Positions 19,792 through 33,200 of a stretch of 64,000 bases of DNA are shown piece by piece. Each line of letters starts with the position of its first letter. The stretch's first letter is position 1. The stretch is from Fimbriimonadia bacterium (GTDB lineage Bacteria > Armatimonadota > Fimbriimonadia > Fimbriimonadales > Fimbriimonadaceae): assembly GCA_030430755.1 (NCBI GenBank), contig JAUIKO010000002.1:248001-312000 (forward strand). Direction: 5' to 3'. The translations under genes and the position numbers were made by a program. Below the pieces are notes generated by a model, which saw nothing but the letters and a program-made list of their open reading frames with translations, was not told the origin of the DNA and made no database searches.

Positions 19792-20865
19792 ATGCAGACT
19801 TCTAAAAAACATCCACTAGATGAAATCCCAACTATTCAAGTCCATGATCCAATGGATATGTATAATAAAACTAAAAATTTACCTGATGAGTGTAAAGTTG
19901 CTTTTGATATGGGTAGATTAGATGCGCCAAATTGGGAAAAATCTGATGGTCCTATATCGCTATGCGGTATGGGTGGATCAGCTATCGGTGGCGATCTAAC
20001 AAAAGCGATATTTGAACAACAATCCAGTACACCTTTTTATGTACATAAAGATTACGGAGTACCTAATTTTGTTAAAAAAGACTCTGTAGTATTTATTTCA
20101 AGTTATTCAGGATACACAGAAGAGACATTGAGTGCGTATAGAGAAGCTAAAGAAAGAAATGCTAAAATTATAGCTATATCATCTGGCGGTCCTCTACAAA
20201 AAATGGCTAAACAAGATGGTTTTCCACACATTAAAGTTTACAATCATCTTCCACCAAGAACTGCTATTGCTTATTTATTCTTACCAGTTTTAGCAGCATG
20301 TCATAAAATGGGTTATATTCCTGATCCTAAAGTAGAGCAAGCGATAGCTGTATTAAATTCTCTACGCGATAGATATAGTGTTGAAAATCCATTGTCTAAG
20401 AATTTTGCAAAAGAACTAGCCTCTAAATTATATCAAAAGCTACCTATCATATATGGACTTGGTTCATGGCAAGCTGCTGTTGCATGGAGATGGAAGGCTC
20501 AAATTAATGAAAATTCAAAAAATATGTGCTTTGTACACGCATATCCAGAATTAAATCATAACGAGCTTCTTGGATGGAGCCATTCAAAAGAACAAGGAAT
20601 TAAAAACTTTATCAACATAGTGCTCGAAGATGGATCAGAGACTCCTCGAATGAAAAAAAGAGCTGAAGTCACTGAAAATCTCATTAAAGATTTCACAGAA
20701 AGTATTCATATCTGTGCCGAAGGAGAAGATCTATTAAGTAAAATGATGAGCCTTATATATACAGGTGACATGGCATCTATATACTTAGCAGCACTTAATA
20801 AAGTAGACCCAGAAAATATTGACTGGATCAATATTCTCAAAAAAGAACTCACTACAGTACCTTAG
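19792..20865 (+). CDS. Bifunctional phosphoglucose/phosphomannose isomerase
   Basis: Interconverts glucose-6-P, fructose-6-P and mannose-6-P. The 357 residues match the short archaeal/actinobacterial-type PGI/PMI family of SIS-domain enzymes rather than classic Pgi (about 550 residues). Visible are GMGGSAIGGD at 59-68 in the first SIS domain, the SSYSGYTEET phosphate-binding loop at about 99-108, YGLGSWQAAVAWRWKAQINEN in the second SIS domain, and the catalytic PELNHNE segment. AAGGAAAAA precedes the ATG. Together with transketolase and transaldolase it completes part of a sugar-phosphate network. It is monocistronic, with a hairpin after the stop. Confidence 0.92.
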   Translation: MQTSKKHPLDEIPTIQVHDPMDMYNKTKNLPDECKVAFDMGRLDAPNWEKSDGPISLCGMGGSAIGGDLTKAIFEQQSSTPFYVHKDYGVPNFVKKDSVVFISSYSGYTEETLSAYREAKERNAKIIAISSGGPLQKMAKQDGFPHIKVYNHLPPRTAIAYLFLPVLAACHKMGYIPDPKVEQAIAVLNSLRDRYSVENPLSKNFAKELASKLYQKLPIIYGLGSWQAAVAWRWKAQINENSKNMCFVHAYPELNHNELLGWSHSKEQGIKNFINIVLEDGSETPRMKKRAEVTENLIKDFTESIHICAEGEDLLSKMMSLIYTGDMASIYLAALNKVDPENIDWINILKKELTTVP

Positions 20866-20871
20866 ACATTC

Positions 20872-20908
20872 ATATCTGAGCGTTCTTCTTGGATGAATGC
20901 TCAGATAT
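20872..20908 (+). terminator. PGI/PMI terminator hairpin
   Basis: The arms ATATCTGAGC and GCTCAGATAT pair around a 17-base loop that can itself extend pairing (ATTCAT with ATGAAT). It starts 7 bases past the stop codon; A/T-rich sequence follows. Confidence 0.6.
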
Positions 20909-20991
20909 ATTTATCAAAAAATATTTTTATATGTATCAAACATGTACATCTAACAGTAAATAATATTCATTACCTATCTGATCATAATACT

Positions 20992-21753
20992 ATGAGCAAA
21001 AAAATATTATTATTAAGCATGCTGTCCATTACCGGATTAGGTTGTATGTCACATAATATTGTCATCCCTAGTTACTCTTCTAGTGTTCAAAATGAATCTG
21101 TAAATGCTCAAAACAATTCAAATGATGATACCTTAGCCACAGGGACATATATTCTCATGTGGTTTGATCCCAATATTAAAGATGTTAATCAACAAATCAA
21201 AACAGAATTTCATAATAGTTTAAATAAAGCATTTATAAAAGGAAAAGCATATATCAATGACAAGCCGGAACATTATGGTACTTTTGCATTTATTTTTGCC
21301 AATGGTCAAGTATTTTCTATCAATCAAGAAGACAACATTGAAAACCCATCAGATAAGTTAAAAGCAGGATATATTGGATACTATGAAAATGGTAACAGAT
21401 CTAAACCTATTCTTGAAGTCGTAAATGATCAAGTCATGGCAAGGCAAATTGCCAAAGATAAAGTAGATAAAAAAGAAAGAGAAGAAATGTTCTATCTTAT
21501 TGATGGAAAGCTTCATATGGTAGATAATAATACTGTTGATATTATTAACCATGCTCAACTACAAGAATCACTCAGGAATATGGTTGCAAATAAATTAGGT
21601 ATTACCAAAAAAGAGTTGATCGAAGAAATTGACTTAACGGATGCAGAAGAAATTCTATCAAAAACATTAAGTAAAGAAGAAGAAGAAAAAATCAAAAAAG
21701 AACAAGAAGATGAAATGAACAAAGTAGAAGATGACTTACTATCAGGTTGGTAA
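20992..21753 (+). CDS. Exported protein, possible lipoprotein
   Basis: About 253 residues from the ATG at 20992. The open frame extends 33 codons further upstream, but that stretch is not signal-like, whereas MSKKILLLSMLSITGLGC is a short signal peptide ending in a cysteine (C18). The site is a weak lipobox: Gly rather than Leu at -3. The mature part has a flexible Ser/Asn stretch, a central β-rich region (GTYILMWFDPN, AGYIGYYENGN) and a very charged C-terminus with Glu/Lys coiled-coil character (KEEEEKIKKEQEDE). No family was recognised. No Shine-Dalgarno is evident. A strong hairpin follows. Confidence 0.7.
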   Translation: MSKKILLLSMLSITGLGCMSHNIVIPSYSSSVQNESVNAQNNSNDDTLATGTYILMWFDPNIKDVNQQIKTEFHNSLNKAFIKGKAYINDKPEHYGTFAFIFANGQVFSINQEDNIENPSDKLKAGYIGYYENGNRSKPILEVVNDQVMARQIAKDKVDKKEREEMFYLIDGKLHMVDNNTVDIINHAQLQESLRNMVANKLGITKKELIEEIDLTDAEEILSKTLSKEEEEKIKKEQEDEMNKVEDDLLSGW

Positions 21754-21773
21754 TCTTGTAGTCAACACCATAC

Positions 21774-21814
21774 TGGTTAGTGTAAATAGTAAAACTATTT
21801 GAATACACTAACCA
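21774..21814 (+). terminator. Double-stem hairpin after the exported protein
   Basis: The outer arms TGGTTAGTGTA and TACACTAACCA enclose an inner stem AATAGT/ACTATT. It lies 20 bases past the stop codon and is followed by ATCATTTTATAT. Confidence 0.65.
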
Positions 21815-22041
21815 ATCATTTTATATATATATCCTATTAATTATTTAGAGTCAAAGATAATAAATAATTAATAAGAATATTAATATATTTATTTCTTAGA
21901 GTACATGTATTCTATCTCTACAGCAATCAATATATTAAACTATTCATTACATCATGTCAGTCATTATTTTGACTGTAATAAAATAGAAAGAAGTCAAAAG
22001 AAATGATGATTTGTACATATAAATAGGAGTAAGCTATCGAT

Positions 22042-23415
22042 ATGTCACTTGCCAGAGATATTGCAAAATTTGCATGCAACTTAAGTTATGAAGAATTACC
22101 TGAAAAGGTTATCGTTGAAGCTAAAAGAAGAGTTATCGACAGTGTCGGATGTGCAATGGGTGCATGGCTCTCTGAACCAGCTAAGATTTCTAGGGAAATG
22201 GCAGCACTATCCGGTGAGGGCTGCTTAACGAGTATAATCGGTTCAAGAAACAGATGTACACCAGACATGGCAGCATTTGCAAATGGAGTTATGTTTAGGT
22301 ATCTGGACTATAACGATACATACCTAAGCAAAGAGCCTGCACATCCTAGTGATAATATAGCAGCACTCTTGGCAATAGCTGAGACTTTCGAACTCCCAGG
22401 AGATGCACTTATACTAGGAATAGTCATCGCATATGAAGTTCAATGTAGACTATGTGATGCATTTTCTATTCGTAAAAAAGGGTGGGACCATGTAACTTAC
22501 GGAGCCTATAGCACAGTAGCAGGATGTGGTGCTATGCTAGGTTTTACAGAAGATCAAATGGTGCATGCACTAGGTATATCAGGAATTTCTGGTAATGCCA
22601 TGCGTCAAACAAGAGTTGGTGAGCTTTCAATGTGGAAAGGCTGTGCATTTGCTAATGCCTCAAAAAATGGAGTTTTTGCTACTCTATTAGCTAAATGCGG
22701 AATGACAGGACCTTCAGAAATATTTGAAGGAGAGATGGGATTTTTTAATCAAGTTTCCCATGAAAAATTTGAATTACCTAAACTAGGCAAAGATGATGAT
22801 GATTCATTTATGATCTTAAAAACTTACATTAAAAAATATCCGGCTGAATATCATAGTCAGAGTGCTATTGATGCTGCAGAGCAAATCGTTGCTGAACATG
22901 GTAACACTTTTGATGTAGAAGAAATTGAAGATATCACCATAGCAACCTTCACAGCATCTTATGAAATCATTGGTGGTGAACCTGAAAAATGGAGACCTCA
23001 ATGCAGAGAAACTGCAGATCATTCTTTACCTTATATTACATGTGCTGCACTAGTAGATGGAACAGTAACCATGGAAACTTTTGATAGATCTAGGTTTACT
23101 GATGAATCATTACTAAGTTTAGTAGCAAAAACTAAGGTTGTGCCTAATGCTGAACTAGATAAAATTTATCCTGAACAAGGAATACCTAATATCATAACCG
23201 TTAGATTGAAAAACGGAAAGGTTTATGAAAAGCGAGTTGATGCACCAGAAGGTCATGCTTTAAACCCTATGAATAATTTAGACATCGAAAAGAAATTCCG
23301 GTTACTAGCAGGAAAAATTCTCTCTGAGGGACAAGTCGAAGAAGCTCTAGAGACACTCTGGGAATTAGATAATTTACAAGACGTAAGAGAAATTTTTGCT
23401 TCGATTATCGTATAA
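22042..23415 (+). CDS. MmgE/PrpD family protein
   Basis: A 457-residue soluble protein of the 2-methylcitrate dehydratase / cis-aconitate decarboxylase superfamily. Typical family segments are the N-terminal helical LARDIAKFACNLSYEELP and VIVEAKRRVIDSVGCAMGA, the FRYLDYNDTY stretch near 91-100, AHPSDNIAALLA at about 106-117, GWDHVTYGAY near 150, ALGISGISGNAMRQ, and the C-terminal small domain with a YPAEYHSQSAIDAA segment. No prpB/prpC or other methylcitrate-cycle gene is near, so the substrate is open: 2-methylcitrate, another tricarboxylate, or none. AGGAG lies about 12 bases before the ATG. It is monocistronic, with a terminator-like hairpin. Confidence 0.88.
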   Translation: MSLARDIAKFACNLSYEELPEKVIVEAKRRVIDSVGCAMGAWLSEPAKISREMAALSGEGCLTSIIGSRNRCTPDMAAFANGVMFRYLDYNDTYLSKEPAHPSDNIAALLAIAETFELPGDALILGIVIAYEVQCRLCDAFSIRKKGWDHVTYGAYSTVAGCGAMLGFTEDQMVHALGISGISGNAMRQTRVGELSMWKGCAFANASKNGVFATLLAKCGMTGPSEIFEGEMGFFNQVSHEKFELPKLGKDDDDSFMILKTYIKKYPAEYHSQSAIDAAEQIVAEHGNTFDVEEIEDITIATFTASYEIIGGEPEKWRPQCRETADHSLPYITCAALVDGTVTMETFDRSRFTDESLLSLVAKTKVVPNAELDKIYPEQGIPNIITVRLKNGKVYEKRVDAPEGHALNPMNNLDIEKKFRLLAGKILSEGQVEEALETLWELDNLQDVREIFASIIV

Positions 23416-23422
23416 ATACTTC

Positions 23423-23453
23423 GCTAGTGATTTGATATTTTCAAATCACTAGC
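23423..23453 (+). terminator. MmgE/PrpD gene terminator hairpin
   Basis: Thirteen-base perfect arms GCTAGTGATTTGA and TCAAATCACTAGC with a 5-base loop, 7 bases past the stop codon. No T-run follows directly. Confidence 0.65.
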
Positions 23454-23911
23454 AATTCTATCTTCTTATATACCATACATTACTTGTTAGACTTTCTAAA
23501 AGATATTTTACTCTAACAGTTCTCGATATACGATATAAGTTATAAGTATGGAAGATGTATTAAAGAGGAATCAAAAAAAAGAGAATGTCTTAATATTAAG
23601 ATATAAGTAACTAAAATTTAATGTTAAATCAAAATATCAGAATACAAAGATATTTACTATTAGAAGAGTTAATAAACCAAATAAGCTAGTATTAAAGAAT
23701 ATCGATATTCATAGTCATAATATTTCGCGGCTATCAATATCGATATTTCAGTATATATTTAGCTGTATTTAGAAACACAAGGCTTACGTATAACTCATCA
23801 TTACTAAGTATTGATAATTGAGCTGATAAATGTTTATTTTCGTTTAAATGACTAATATATACAAATAGACATCATCTATTAATATAATAAGTAAACGAAA
23901 TTAATACTTTA
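23454..23911. other. 458-base gap with two AATATCGATATT palindromes
   Basis: AT-rich sequence between the convergent ends of the MmgE/PrpD gene and dut. The only clear structure is a 14-base palindrome GAATATCGATATTC at 23697-23710 and a second AATATCGATATT core at 23736-23747. A 20-codon frame near 23549 has no support as a gene. The region could be a decayed gene. Confidence 0.5.
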
Positions 23912-24346
23912 TTAAGAAGTACCTGTACTGCCGAAACCGCCAGACGATCTTTCAGTATCATCAAGAGATTGTACTTCTTCTAGTTCAGCTCTAACTATAG
24001 GACAGATTACTAGCTGTGCTACTCTCTCACCTCTACTAATAGCAACTTCTTCATTACCTAAATTAATAAGAATAATACCTATTTCACCTCTATAATCACT
24101 ATCTATAGTTCCTGGTGAATTGACCAATGTTATACCTTGTCTAAGCGCCAAACCAGATCTCGGTCGAATTTGTCCTTCAAATCCATGAGGAATCGATACT
24201 TTCAGACCAGTCTTTATCAACTTACGTTCCATAGGTTGAATAATAATATTTTCTATTGATTTAAGATCTAAACCTGCTGAAAAAGGAGTTTGATACTTTG
24301 GTAAATCAGTATCGCCAACTTTCATTATCTTGATTACGCAATTCAC
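23912..24346 (-). CDS. dut: dUTP diphosphatase
   Basis: Hydrolyses dUTP to dUMP, keeping uracil out of DNA and supplying dUMP for thymidylate synthesis. At 144 residues it is the normal length of a trimeric bacterial dUTPase. All five motifs are visible: FSAGLDLKS, RPRSGLAL, GTIDSDYRGEI with the catalytic Asp, RGERVAQLVI, and the C-terminal GGFGSTGTS that closes over the nucleotide. It stands alone between the rRNA genes and a long gap. Confidence 0.97.
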   Translation of the reverse strand: MNCVIKIMKVGDTDLPKYQTPFSAGLDLKSIENIIIQPMERKLIKTGLKVSIPHGFEGQIRPRSGLALRQGITLVNSPGTIDSDYRGEIGIILINLGNEEVAISRGERVAQLVICPIVRAELEEVQSLDDTERSSGGFGSTGTS

Positions 24347-24630
24347 ACATTCATTATATCCCTATAAATAAAATTATAATGATCTAATATATGAATAAAT
24401 TGGTAAAAATAAATGATACATACCGAAAAAATCAACATATATAGTCACGAAAAGTGGAAAAGAATTCTAAAAGTATCATTTTTATAACATAAAATCATCA
24501 AAATGAAATATATATTTTTACTAATGCCTATTCCTTCAAAAAATACAGTGTTACTTTGTGTAAAACATGTAATTAATTGAATAGTACATAGTAATATGAA
24601 CAGATTATGGTTGCGTAATATAAAATAAAA

Positions 24631-24752
24631 CATACGCGCAACACGCTTATCTCCCGGGATGCTGCCATCCAAGTACTTCCGCCGATGAGGAGCTTAACTA
24701 CCGTGTTCGGGATGGGAACGGGTGTACCTTCCTCTCTAAGGTCACGCGTATG
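24631..24752 (-). rRNA. rrf: 5S ribosomal RNA
   Basis: On the minus strand the sequence has the 5S core CCCATCCCGAACACGG and the helix IV/V region GGGAGATAAGC. The terminal helix forms from CATACGCG and CGCGTATG. It is about 122 bases, 67 bases past the 23S end. A T-rich stretch follows on the minus strand and may end transcription. Confidence 0.95.
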
Positions 24753-24782
24753 TAAATCTACATACTTGCAATCTGAAATCTA

Positions 24783-27840
<3,058 letters not shown>

Positions 27841-27857
27841 TTTTTTTCAAATTGCTC

Positions 27858-27876
27858 GTTGCTTTTTCACAGCAAC
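27858..27876 (-). promoter_or_regulatory. Leader hairpin at the rRNA transcript start
   Basis: GTTGCT and AGCAAC form a 6-base stem with a GTGAAAA loop on the minus strand. It begins right at the expected transcription start of the rRNA promoter and may act like a boxB-type antitermination hairpin or protect the 5' end. Confidence 0.5.
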
Positions 27877-27883
27877 AAATATA

Positions 27884-27912
27884 ATGATACCGGACCCCCA
27901 TCTCATTGTCAA
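27884..27912 (-). promoter_or_regulatory. Consensus sigma-70 promoter for 23S-5S rRNA
   Basis: The minus strand reads TTGACA, exactly 17 bases, then TATCAT. This near-perfect promoter is placed about 130 bases before the 23S 5' end. It shows that the 23S-5S unit has its own promoter independent of any 16S gene. Confidence 0.85.
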
Positions 27913-28059
27913 TAGGCAAATGAAATCTTTTTTGAGTTTTTTTGGTATTCATGAACTTTTCCCTCTGATATGTTTATGTTTATCTGTAAAACTTAAATGA
28001 ATATATTTTTATTTTTTTTTATTTTTGTTTATGTTTTTAGCTATTAGGTGCCTTATTCT

Positions 28060-30081
28060 CTACTGAATTTCAAATTTAGTTCTTATATATTCTGAAATTT
28101 TTTCTTTTGTAAATCCAAAAAACGTCATTAATTCATCAATATTTCCTGAACCTCCAAATCTATCTATACCAAAAACATATTTTGCATACCGATACCAACA
28201 CATGCTTGATCCACATTCTACAGCAAGTGTTTTATCTCTATTTGGCAATACACTCTTTTTGTACTCTTCACTTTGTAATTCAAACAACTCTACACAAGGC
28301 ATACTTACAACTCGTATGTCTAAACCCTCTTTAGATAATTGCTCCCCTACATTTATACACAATGAAACCTCACTACCTGTACTTAATAATGTAATCCCCA
28401 TTTTACTAGAAGTAGATTTAAATTCTTTTATAACATATCCACCAAATTTCGCCGGATGGTTCTCTATATTATCAGAGGAAATAGATGGTAAAGCTTGTCT
28501 ACTTAAAGCAAGGATAGACGGTGCATTTTTCTCTTCAAGAGCAAGTTTCCAACAAGCTGAAGTTTCATTTCCATCTGCAGGTCGCAATACATGTAGGTTT
28601 GGTATGGCTCTTAATGATGATAGATGCTCTATAGGCTGATGTGTAGGTCCATCTTCACCTAGACCAATAGAGTCATGAGAAAAGAGAAATATACTAGGAC
28701 AATTCATTATTGCACTTAATCTTATAGAGGGTCTGCAGTAATCAGAAAACACTAAGAATGTTCCACCATAAGCTCTTAGACCTTTGTGTAGATTAATTCC
28801 ATTTACACATGCTGCCATGGCATGTTCTCTGATTCCAAAACATATATTTCTACCGGATGGAGTCCCTTTTTGAAAGTTTTCATCATTGGGTATTCCGCAT
28901 AATACACTAGCATTTAAATCCGCACTCCCTCCAACAAGATTTTTATAAACATTTGAAATGGATGCGATTACTTTCTGGCTAGCAGCTCTTGTAGAAATCG
29001 CATCTGAAAAATGAGGAAGAAATGCTTTCCAGTTTGTATTACTATCATCTTCTATTTGACTTATAAATTCATGATATAAATCCGGATATTTCACAGCATA
29101 TTTTTCAAGTTCAATCTGATATAACTTTTCTAACTGAATTCCTTTTTCGACTATCTTTTCTCTTGCATCTACTACTTCTTCTGGCACATAGAATAATTTA
29201 TCTTCAGGAATACCTAAGTTTTGTTTGGTCAACATCACTTCTTCGTCTCCTAAAGGCGCACCGTGAACTTTGCTTGTATTAGCTCTATTCGGACTACCAA
29301 ATCCTATCGTAGTTTTACAGATAATTAAAGAAGGTTTACCTGTTGTAGATTTTGCTTCCGCTATAGATTGATGAACATGATTTATCGAATTGCCATCAAC
29401 ATTACATATCACGTGCCAACCCATTGCTTGAAATTTAAGTGATACATCCTCCGTAAAGGTTATATCTGTACATCCATCAATAGTAATATTATTATCATCA
29501 TATAATAATATCAACTTACCCAAACCCAAATGTCCAGCTAGAGAACAAGCCTCCTGCGCAACCCCTTCCATTAAATCACCATCTGAACATATAACATAGG
29601 TATAGTGATCTACTATTTTAAAGCGATCTCTATTAAATTTGGATGATAAATGCTTTTCTGCTATTGCCATTCCAACCGCTGTTGCCACCCCCTGTCCCAA
29701 TGGTCCTGTTGCCATTTCAACACCCGGGGTTATATGATTCTCTGGATGCCCCGGTGTTTTGCTCCATAATCGACGGAACTTATTAAGATCATCCAAAGAT
29801 AAATCATATCCCGCTAAATGAAGTAATGAATAGAGCAAAGCAGAACCATGACCTGCCGACAAAACAAATCTATCCCTGTTAAACCAATCAGGATTTTTTG
29901 AGTTAAAATTCATATGCTTAAACCATAAGGTATAAGCCACACTAGCAACTCCTAAAGGTAAACCAGGATGTCCACTATTTGCTTTCTGTACAGCATCAAT
30001 AGACAGCCCACGTATAGTATTTATAAACAATTGATCAGATTGGCAAGTCTTCATAATGTTCATGTTACTCGCGTAATTCAT
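28060..30081 (-). CDS. tkt: Transketolase
   Basis: A thiamine-diphosphate enzyme that moves two-carbon units between sugar phosphates; 673 residues, the usual length. Motifs include SGHPGLPLG near residue 36, the ThDP/Mg motif [16 protein letters not shown] at about 167-182 extending to YDDNN, the catalytic FGIREHAM with its Glu in the pyrimidine-binding domain, and the C-terminal domain starting near [14 protein letters not shown]. The start could be the ATG at 30081 or one of two ATG codons within the next nine. It lies 5' of the rRNA promoter on the same strand and is divergent from the large LRR gene. It works with transaldolase in the pentose phosphate pathway. Confidence 0.97.
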   Translation of the reverse strand: MNYASNMNIMKTCQSDQLFINTIRGLSIDAVQKANSGHPGLPLGVASVAYTLWFKHMNFNSKNPDWFNRDRFVLSAGHGSALLYSLLHLAGYDLSLDDLNKFRRLWSKTPGHPENHITPGVEMATGPLGQGVATAVGMAIAEKHLSSKFNRDRFKIVDHYTYVICSDGDLMEGVAQEACSLAGHLGLGKLILLYDDNNITIDGCTDITFTEDVSLKFQAMGWHVICNVDGNSINHVHQSIAEAKSTTGKPSLIICKTTIGFGSPNRANTSKVHGAPLGDEEVMLTKQNLGIPEDKLFYVPEEVVDAREKIVEKGIQLEKLYQIELEKYAVKYPDLYHEFISQIEDDSNTNWKAFLPHFSDAISTRAASQKVIASISNVYKNLVGGSADLNASVLCGIPNDENFQKGTPSGRNICFGIREHAMAACVNGINLHKGLRAYGGTFLVFSDYCRPSIRLSAIMNCPSIFLFSHDSIGLGEDGPTHQPIEHLSSLRAIPNLHVLRPADGNETSACWKLALEEKNAPSILALSRQALPSISSDNIENHPAKFGGYVIKEFKSTSSKMGITLLSTGSEVSLCINVGEQLSKEGLDIRVVSMPCVELFELQSEEYKKSVLPNRDKTLAVECGSSMCWYRYAKYVFGIDRFGGSGNIDELMTFFGFTKEKISEYIRTKFEIQ

Positions 30082-30231
30082 TAATTTAAAAGAGTATTGA
30101 TAAATTAACCTTTTTCAACATTAAACGAGCTCTCATAATATCCAAAGTATTAACCAAAAATTAAACACTCTTGCATTTTAAACATAACATCTTTTACGCA
30201 CTCTATAATTTAAAGATAGAGAGGAGTGCTA

Positions 30232-33200
30232 ATGAGCAAATATTTATTTTTTTTAACATCAATGTTGTATATAAGTGTTGCAACACATTCAATGATTGAT
30301 CATAACCCTGATGGCATTACCAAAAAACATGCTTGGATAGATAGTTGTGATGAAGAAATTTTTTGTGTTTCAGAAAGCAACTACTACAACAAATATAAAA
30401 ATGTAAAGAAACATTCTCAAAAAGGATATAAAATCTCATGCAAAATATTAGATGAATACATAGAAAAAAAAGTTGCTTTTTTAAACTGGATAGAATCTAG
30501 ATGGAATATTTACTCTGATTTACAAGAAAACCTATCATCTGGTGAATATATACAGATAGGAAATATCTTAAAAGACAAAATGGATAAACTTAAAAATCTA
30601 ACGGAAAAAAAACTTCTTGATGTATTCAAAAAAAATGAAAGCAGAACTGGTTTTTCTATACATAATTTAGACTCACTCTATCTTAAAAATAAATTTGAAC
30701 TATTACAAATTTCTCTTAAAGAATATGCACTCTATATCAATCCACCAACATCATCAGAAAAAATCATATTTCCACCTAATAATATCACCAGTACAGATTT
30801 TATCTTAAACTACATCGAAACACTTCTCTATACAAATTCACCACAAATATGGGAGTTTCACCACGCAAAGTACTGGGCTAAATCAACCATAAATAGCGAT
30901 CAACAATTATTAACTTGCGTTAGACTACAACATTTAGCCCAAAAAACATTTGGCCCAGATTTCACATTTGGAATAGAATCCATAGAACTAAATCATATGC
31001 AACTTAACCAAGATGCTCTAGATTTCATTGGCAAATTACCTAGACTAAAAACATTAAAACTTACAGGCAATAAAATATCTACAAGTCAGATATCTTTACT
31101 TCTTGATAATTTATCAAAAGGGAGTACTCAATATACGTTAGAATATTTAGATCTTAGCGATTCAAATCTTACAGATGAAAATATTCATAGTATTGTTCAG
31201 TTTAAAAATTTAAAAACACTCTACCTTACAAGATGTTTATGTGTTTTTGAATCTGAATGGAACAAATTTATTACATCTCTTACGTCAAAAATAGAACACC
31301 TTTCACTTGAAGATGTTGTTATCAATTCCTCTACAGCTATCCTAATAGCAAAAAAGTTCCAACATCTCAATAGTATTAATTTATCTAGCTGTCCAGACAT
31401 AGACTCAAGTGCCTGGATAGAAATTATATCGTTATTGAACCCAAATATAGAATCTATCAATATTAATGACACTTACATAGATCATCGTGGCTTGCTCGCC
31501 CTAACTAATCACAACAACATCAAACATCTTGAGCTAAATGAGAGTCAATATATAGATAGTGAATTCTGGAAAGAAATATTTGAAATACTACCCACCTCAA
31601 TCAACTCACTGAGCTTACATGAATGCAATATTCCAGATTATGCACTTTTTCTATTGTCTAGGTTTAATCAACTAGAATATCTCTGCTTACCTAATAATAA
31701 CTTTCTAACAGGAATCGAGTTAAAAAAGCACTTATTATCCTTAGAAGAAAAACTCATTGAATATACTACTAGTGAACAACTGAAACAGAATAAAAAAGTA
31801 ATTAATGATGAATATTCCCAGGAAGATGTGTATAGATTACTCAATATAGGGCCTAACTCGAGTAAGATTGTCATAAGTTATATGCATACCAAAATTCCTT
31901 CAGCAACTATTCTGCATTACCTTCCTGAAAACACAGAAAGAATATTCTTTTCCTGGGGAAAACTAGATCCAAAAGAAACTGAATCTTTAAGTAAACTTAA
32001 TAAATTAAAAGAATTTAGCATTACAGGAACAAAATTTTATCCTGAAGAAAATAGAGATTATCTCGATCATCTACCTGATACACTCGAAAAGCTATTTTTA
32101 AACGAAACTAATACAACAGGTAAATTTGCAAGCTCATTAAAAAAATTCAAGAAATTAAATTCGATAGGGTTATCTGGAAATAAGATTACTACTGAAAACT
32201 GGCATCATATTCTTTCTTCCCTAAATGATAATATCAAATCTATTAGCTTTAATGGTGGAAGTAGTTACTCAGGAGAAAATTCATGCCTTTTAAAAAAATT
32301 CAAGAATCTTAAATTTTTAGATTTAGGACATTGTAAATTGCCACCTAATAATTGGCACACGTTGCTTGAATCGTTACCAAAAAGTTTGCAATACTTAAAT
32401 TTAAGTTTTACAAACTATCAGGGTGAAAATCATTGCCATTTTATAAGACTTATCCATCTAAAAGAACTAAAGCTTGGTAGTGTTAAATTACAACCAGAAG
32501 CTTGGGCAGGTATTGTTTCCCATCTCCCTTGCTCTCTTGTAGAGCTGGACTTACAATTTGGCTACCTCGATGGATCTACTGGATATTATCAAGGAGAAAA
32601 TTGTGAAGAATTTATAAGACTTTCTAAACTAGAAGATCTAAATTTATTTCGTTGCAAAATGCCAGAAGAACGATGGGACTGGTTAAGTTGTTCTTTACCT
32701 GAATCTATCAATCGACTTCAGACAGATGGAAGTAACATCCCGTTTCAAATACACCTAGATAACGTAAAACTAATTAACAAAAGTTTGAGAAAATATCTCA
32801 ACAGTGACGATCTGTCTCTTGCAGGGGTTTCTCTGCAAGAATTAAATGATGGTACTTTAAAAAATGCCCCAGAAACCCTCACCTCTCTGCATATTTCAAT
32901 CTTGAATTGCTTTAGTGCTGATGATTCGCTTGGAAATCATGAATATAGGCATTTATCAAAATTTAAAAACTTAAAAAAAATTTCAATTAGTAACATTGAT
33001 ATAGATTCTGATATTGAATCTATTTTCATGTACTATCTCCCAGAAAACATTACTCATCTTTCATTGTCTAACACAAGTTTATCTGGCAGTTTCGCTGAAT
33101 CTCTTACGCGTTTTAATAAGCTAGATTATTTTGAACTATCTAATAGTCGATATATACTATTAGAAAATGCTACAACTATTTTTAATTCCTTACCTTCCAC

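Noticed and set aside
24445-24672. 75-codon frame on the minus strand
   Set aside because: It begins inside the 5S rRNA and has no protein-like signature or ribosome binding site.
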